Shown piece by piece: positions 20,617 through 23,784 of a DNA stretch of 23,784 bases (the stretch's first letter is position 1; the number at the start of each line of letters is the position of its first letter). The stretch covers positions 1-23,784 of the forward strand of contig JBGUUX010000034.1 in NCBI GenBank assembly GCA_045133915.1, given 5' to 3'. Position numbers and translations under genes: made by a program. Source of the stretch: RGIG7300 sp045133915 (GTDB taxonomy: Bacteria > Bacillota > Clostridia > Oscillospirales > CAG-272). Below the pieces are notes generated by a model, which saw nothing but the letters and a program-made list of their open reading frames with translations, searched no databases and was not told where the DNA came from.

Positions 20617-23600
20617 ATGAGAAATTTCAAGCGAATTCTGGCTATAGTTCTTACCGTGCTGATGGTAATACCTATGCTTAACGCATTTACAGTTTCCGCC
20701 GCTAACGTGGGAACTACCATGGCTTCCAAGCTCCACGGCGAGACCTCCAGAAGCACCAGAACTTTATATCCCGGTGTTATACGTACCAATATAAAGACCT
20801 CTTCTTCTTCTAAGTATGAGGTGGAGAGCTTCAACATAGTAGAGTTTGACCCCGCGCAGTCAGACCTTTACGTTGACGTTACAAACCAGAAGACCTATGC
20901 CAATAACTCTCAGACAACACTTAATACAGTCAAGGCGTTTAACACAAGCAACGGGCAGGGTAAGACCGCCATCGCCGCTGTAAACGGAGACCTTTGGATG
21001 ATGTCGTCGGCACACAGCCGCGTACAGGGCAGCGGTACCTCTTACGGCGGTTACTCGGACGCAGTAGTAACCAAAGCGCTTACACTTCCCAGAGGCTTTA
21101 ACGTATATAACGGCGAGATCATATGCTCCGCTTATATGCAGCAGGAAACTCCCTATGAGGGTGAGTTCTGGTCCTTTGGTATGACAGACGATTCTGTACC
21201 CATGATCGGCTGTCCCGAGCTTGATATATCTATAAAGAATAATACAAAGAGCAAAACCGTCAGCGCAGACGGCTTTAACAGACTTCCCGCCAACAATGCC
21301 CTCGTGGTGTACAGTGATAAGGGATGTCTCAGTAACTATGCCCTTGCGGATGCATACGAGGTAGTTATCGACGTTCCCTCAGACTATACCGTTAAGCACG
21401 GCGCTTCTATAACAGGTACGGTTTCGGGTATCTATTCTTCCTCTACCACCAGCAATCCGTCAATGAAGGCAAACCGTATCATACTTACCGCCCGCGGTAC
21501 AAGGACCTCTCTTCTCAGCAGCTTTGAGGTCGGTAACTCTGTAACCCTTAACTTTAAGGTTACGGAAAGATATAACAGAAACACCGAAGGCTGGCAGAGA
21601 GTAATGAACGCAGTAGGCGGTCATATGCCCTTTGTAGTTGACGGCGCCAAGTGGCCTACAGGTACAACAAACAATTATCCTTCCACCATAGTCGGTATCA
21701 AAAACAACGGTAACGTTGTATTCATAACCGACGATATAGGTAAGTCGGGCAGCCGTGGCGGTATGGATTTCAACGATTATTGGGATTTTGCCGACGATAT
21801 GGACCTTAATACAGCGTTTATCCTTGACGGCGGCGGATCTACCACCATGGTAGAGCTTGGCGCATCCGGCAGCTACAGCGTTGTAAACAATCCTACCGAC
21901 AGCTCTCCCAGAAGCGTTGTAAACTCGGTTATTCTCTCTGCAGGACCCAAGAAGACCAATATAGGCAAATATGAGATCAAGTTCCCCGATGACACCATCG
22001 ACCTGACTAATCTCTACTTTGCAACAGACGACGCCTTTATGATGCTGACCGGTTTTTCAGAGTCTCAGATCGAAAAGACAGCAACCGGAGCAAAGATCAA
22101 GGTAAAGGATTTTATGCAGGGCCCGGGATTTTCTATCTCTTACGGACTTCCCAATGCCACAAGCTATAATGCAAACTCGGCTCTGTCAGGCGAGTACCAT
22201 TATAACGTTCCCGCATCCGACTATCCCTATCTGGTGCTTGATATGTCGGTCGTTTCGGCAGACAGCAGTATCGTACAGTTCCAGAGTCTGTACCATATGG
22301 CAGGCAGCTACAAGGGCATGCATCAGAACACCTTTGTAGGTTTTAATAATGCTAACAATAACGCGGGATTTAAAAAATACGTTCTTAATCCCGGATCAAA
22401 CACTTATTATAAGGATACACTTAATGCATTCCATATAGGATACCTCTTCCCCGCAAACGGTGTCACAGTTAAGGACGGCGACTACGTTATCCTCAGAAGC
22501 GCTAAGCTTGCCTCCACACTTGAAGAGGCAAACGCTCTGGCATTGCAGAGTCCGCCCAGAATTCAGACCGTTACCTTCAACGCTAACGGCGGTACTAATA
22601 CACAGGCTAAAAAGTTTGCGGTGCAGGCTGATTTTTACGGAACCATGCCGGTACCTAAGCGTCAAGGATATACCTTTAACGGTTGGTACACGGCTGCAAG
22701 CGGGGGAACTAAGATAGATTCTGATTCCGCAGTTACAAATGCAACTACAAGAACCCTCTATGCTCAGTGGACCGAGAACGCAAGCGTTGCGCCTACCTAT
22801 ACCCTTACATTTGATGCTGACGGTGGTACTATGTCGGGCGGCAGCAGCTTTGAGATAGAATACGGCGAAAAGTATTCTTCCGCCATAGGTTCTATGCCTA
22901 CGGCTACAAAGCAGGGCTATGTACTTACAGGCTGGTATAACGAGAAGCATGATTATACCCTTAATATGTCGGACACCTACGGTGTCAAGGAAGACGCGGT
23001 ATTCAAGGCGATATGGGCGTTTGAACCTGCCGAGTATCCTACGGGTACCTATTCTACCACCGCAAGCAGTCTCAATCTCCGTACAGGACCCGGAACGTCA
23101 TATACCTCGGTAGGAGGAGTACCTCAGGGCACCGTAGTCGAGATAATACAGGTAAGCGGCAAATGGGGTAACTGTATATACAACGGACAGAGCGTATGGC
23201 TCAGCCTTTCCTACGCAGAGCTGATAGAGGATGCTGTTTATACTCTTACCCTTGATACAAACGGCGGCAGTATGCCGGAAGGCTATTACACCTCTTACGA
23301 GTTCCTTGCCGACGAAAAGTTTGTTGACATAATCGGCGGATTCCCCGTGCCCGTAAGAAGCGGATATGATTTTGCCGGTTGGAAGAACACCCTTACAGGC
23401 ACCGTTGACCTTTGGGTAGGCAGCTGGGGAACACAGCCCTATACCTTTGGTACCGATATAACCGTTCAGGCTCAGTGGACACTGCATACACACAGCTACA
23501 AGTCGGTTACCACACCTGCTACATGTACGGCAGAGGGCAAGACCGTTTATACCTGTGCTTGTGGTGAAAGTTATACCGAAACAATACCCGCCCTCGGTCA

Positions 23601-23784
23601 CAGCTGGAGCGCATGGGTAGAGACCACACCTCCCACTACGACCTCTGCAGGCGTAGAGACAAAGACCTGCAACACCTGCGGAGCTACCGAGACACAAGAG
23701 ATCCCTGCAATCGAGAACACCAGAACATCCACCGACAACTATACTGTTACCATCAAGGACGTTACCGACGTTAAGGAGATCAGA
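20617..23784 (+). CDS. Secreted phosphodiester glycosidase-domain protein with InlB and SH3b repeats, 3' end beyond window
   Basis: At least 1056 residues, open to the window end. Signal peptide at 1 to about 28 (MRNFKRILAIVLTVLMVIPM, then a VSA-A type cleavage site). Residues about 95-450 match the phosphodiester glycosidase (NAGPA-type) domain: AAVNGDLW near 120, NAVGGHMPFVVDG, STIVGIKNNGNVVFI and LDGGGSTTMVELG near 404. Then follow a linker domain, two InlB/Listeria-Bacteroides type repeats (about 651-720 and 728-805), a bacterial SH3 domain (811-871, LNLRTGPGTSY), a third InlB-like repeat (875-955) and two Cys-x-Cys-Gly/CxxCG treble-clef-like repeats (957-1031). It probably acts on cell-surface or host glycans with a phosphodiester link; the substrate is unknown. 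It has its own promoter and GAGGA RBS. A cell-wall anchor or dockerin may lie beyond the window. Confidence 0.87.
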   Translation, partial: MRNFKRILAIVLTVLMVIPMLNAFTVSAANVGTTMASKLHGETSRSTRTLYPGVIRTNIKTSSSSKYEVESFNIVEFDPAQSDLYVDVTNQKTYANNSQTTLNTVKAFNTSNGQGKTAIAAVNGDLWMMSSAHSRVQGSGTSYGGYSDAVVTKALTLPRGFNVYNGEIICSAYMQQETPYEGEFWSFGMTDDSVPMIGCPELDISIKNNTKSKTVSADGFNRLPANNALVVYSDKGCLSNYALADAYEVVIDVPSDYTVKHGASITGTVSGIYSSSTTSNPSMKANRIILTARGTRTSLLSSFEVGNSVTLNFKVTERYNRNTEGWQRVMNAVGGHMPFVVDGAKWPTGTTNNYPSTIVGIKNNGNVVFITDDIGKSGSRGGMDFNDYWDFADDMDLNTAFILDGGGSTTMVELGASGSYSVVNNPTDSSPRSVVNSVILSAGPKKTNIGKYEIKFPDDTIDLTNLYFATDDAFMMLTGFSESQIEKTATGAKIKVKDFMQGPGFSISYGLPNATSYNANSALSGEYHYNVPASDYPYLVLDMSVVSADSSIVQFQSLYHMAGSYKGMHQNTFVGFNNANNNAGFKKYVLNPGSNTYYKDTLNAFHIGYLFPANGVTVKDGDYVILRSAKLASTLEEANALALQSPPRIQTVTFNANGGTNTQAKKFAVQADFYGTMPVPKRQGYTFNGWYTAASGGTKIDSDSAVTNATTRTLYAQWTENASVAPTYTLTFDADGGTMSGGSSFEIEYGEKYSSAIGSMPTATKQGYVLTGWYNEKHDYTLNMSDTYGVKEDAVFKAIWAFEPAEYPTGTYSTTASSLNLRTGPGTSYTSVGGVPQGTVVEIIQVSGKWGNCIYNGQSVWLSLSYAELIEDAVYTLTLDTNGGSMPEGYYTSYEFLADEKFVDIIGGFPVPVRSGYDFAGWKNTLTGTVDLWVGSWGTQPYTFGTDITVQAQWTLHTHSYKSVTTPATCTAEGKTVYTCACGESYTETIPALGHSWSAWVETTPPTTTSAGVETKTCNTCGATETQEIPAIENTRTSTDNYTVTIKDVTDVKEIR

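Noticed and set aside
22396..22950. 184-codon minus-strand frame inside the phosphodiester glycosidase gene, and a similar one at 23098-23697.
   Set aside because: The plus-strand frame is continuous with clear domains over the whole stretch; the minus frames have no domain or start signals.
1..23784. CRISPR arrays, tRNA or rRNA genes, transposases, prophage or classical defence genes.
   Set aside because: None seen on either strand; the repeats present are short intergenic elements or parS-associated units.

Overview
The window looks like the replication-origin region of a low-to-mid GC Gram-positive bacterium, most likely an uncultured, possibly gut-derived, member of the Clostridia (Oscillospirales-like; this taxonomic call is inference). 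The support is the Firmicutes order dnaA-dnaN-recF-remB-gyrB-gyrA, a noc/soj/parB locus with the Firmicutes-type parS sequence, Gram-positive ribosome binding sites, a lipobox lipoprotein, and a secreted protein with InlB-type repeats.

Layout. 1-534 (minus) is the truncated 5' part of a short-chain dehydrogenase, with a strong promoter embedded in a near-perfect 35-bp palindrome. 764-2137 is dnaA. 2138-2587 is the probable oriC: a cluster of DnaA boxes, a GC-rich step, a DnaA-trio-like tract and an AT-rich unwinding region. From 2588 to 14716 there is a tightly packed plus-strand run with overlaps or short gaps: dnaN, recF, remB, gyrB, a 1-phosphofructokinase-family sugar kinase, gyrA, a lipoprotein, recA, recX, rimO, pgsA, closed by an intrinsic terminator. 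14886-20472 is the segregation operon region: a noc-like gene, three parS sites within related repeat units, then soj (parA), parB, serS, a small membrane protein and a MORN-repeat membrane protein whose terminator overlaps its own stop codon. 20617-23784 is the 5' part of a large secreted phosphodiester-glycosidase-like protein that runs off the window.

How the genes work together: initiation (DnaA, oriC, sliding clamp), supercoiling (gyrase), repair (RecF, RecA, RecX) and chromosome segregation/nucleoid occlusion (Noc, Soj, ParB, parS) are gathered within about 17 kb. Translation (SerS, RimO) and lipid (PgsA) genes are interleaved with them.

Most notable: gyrA is interrupted by a single in-frame amber codon (9723-9725) at a position that is normally lysine, while both halves remain intact and well conserved. 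GyrB carries Asn at the position of E. coli Asp426 (a known quinolone-resistance site). DnaA has Arg in place of the near-invariant His of the RDHTT signature, and the nearby DnaA boxes are mostly TTTTCCACA. The noc-like protein has the Noc-type set of DNA-specificity residues whereas the downstream ParB has the ParB-type set. I found no CRISPR array, tRNA, rRNA, transposase or prophage gene, and no clearly new multi-gene system.
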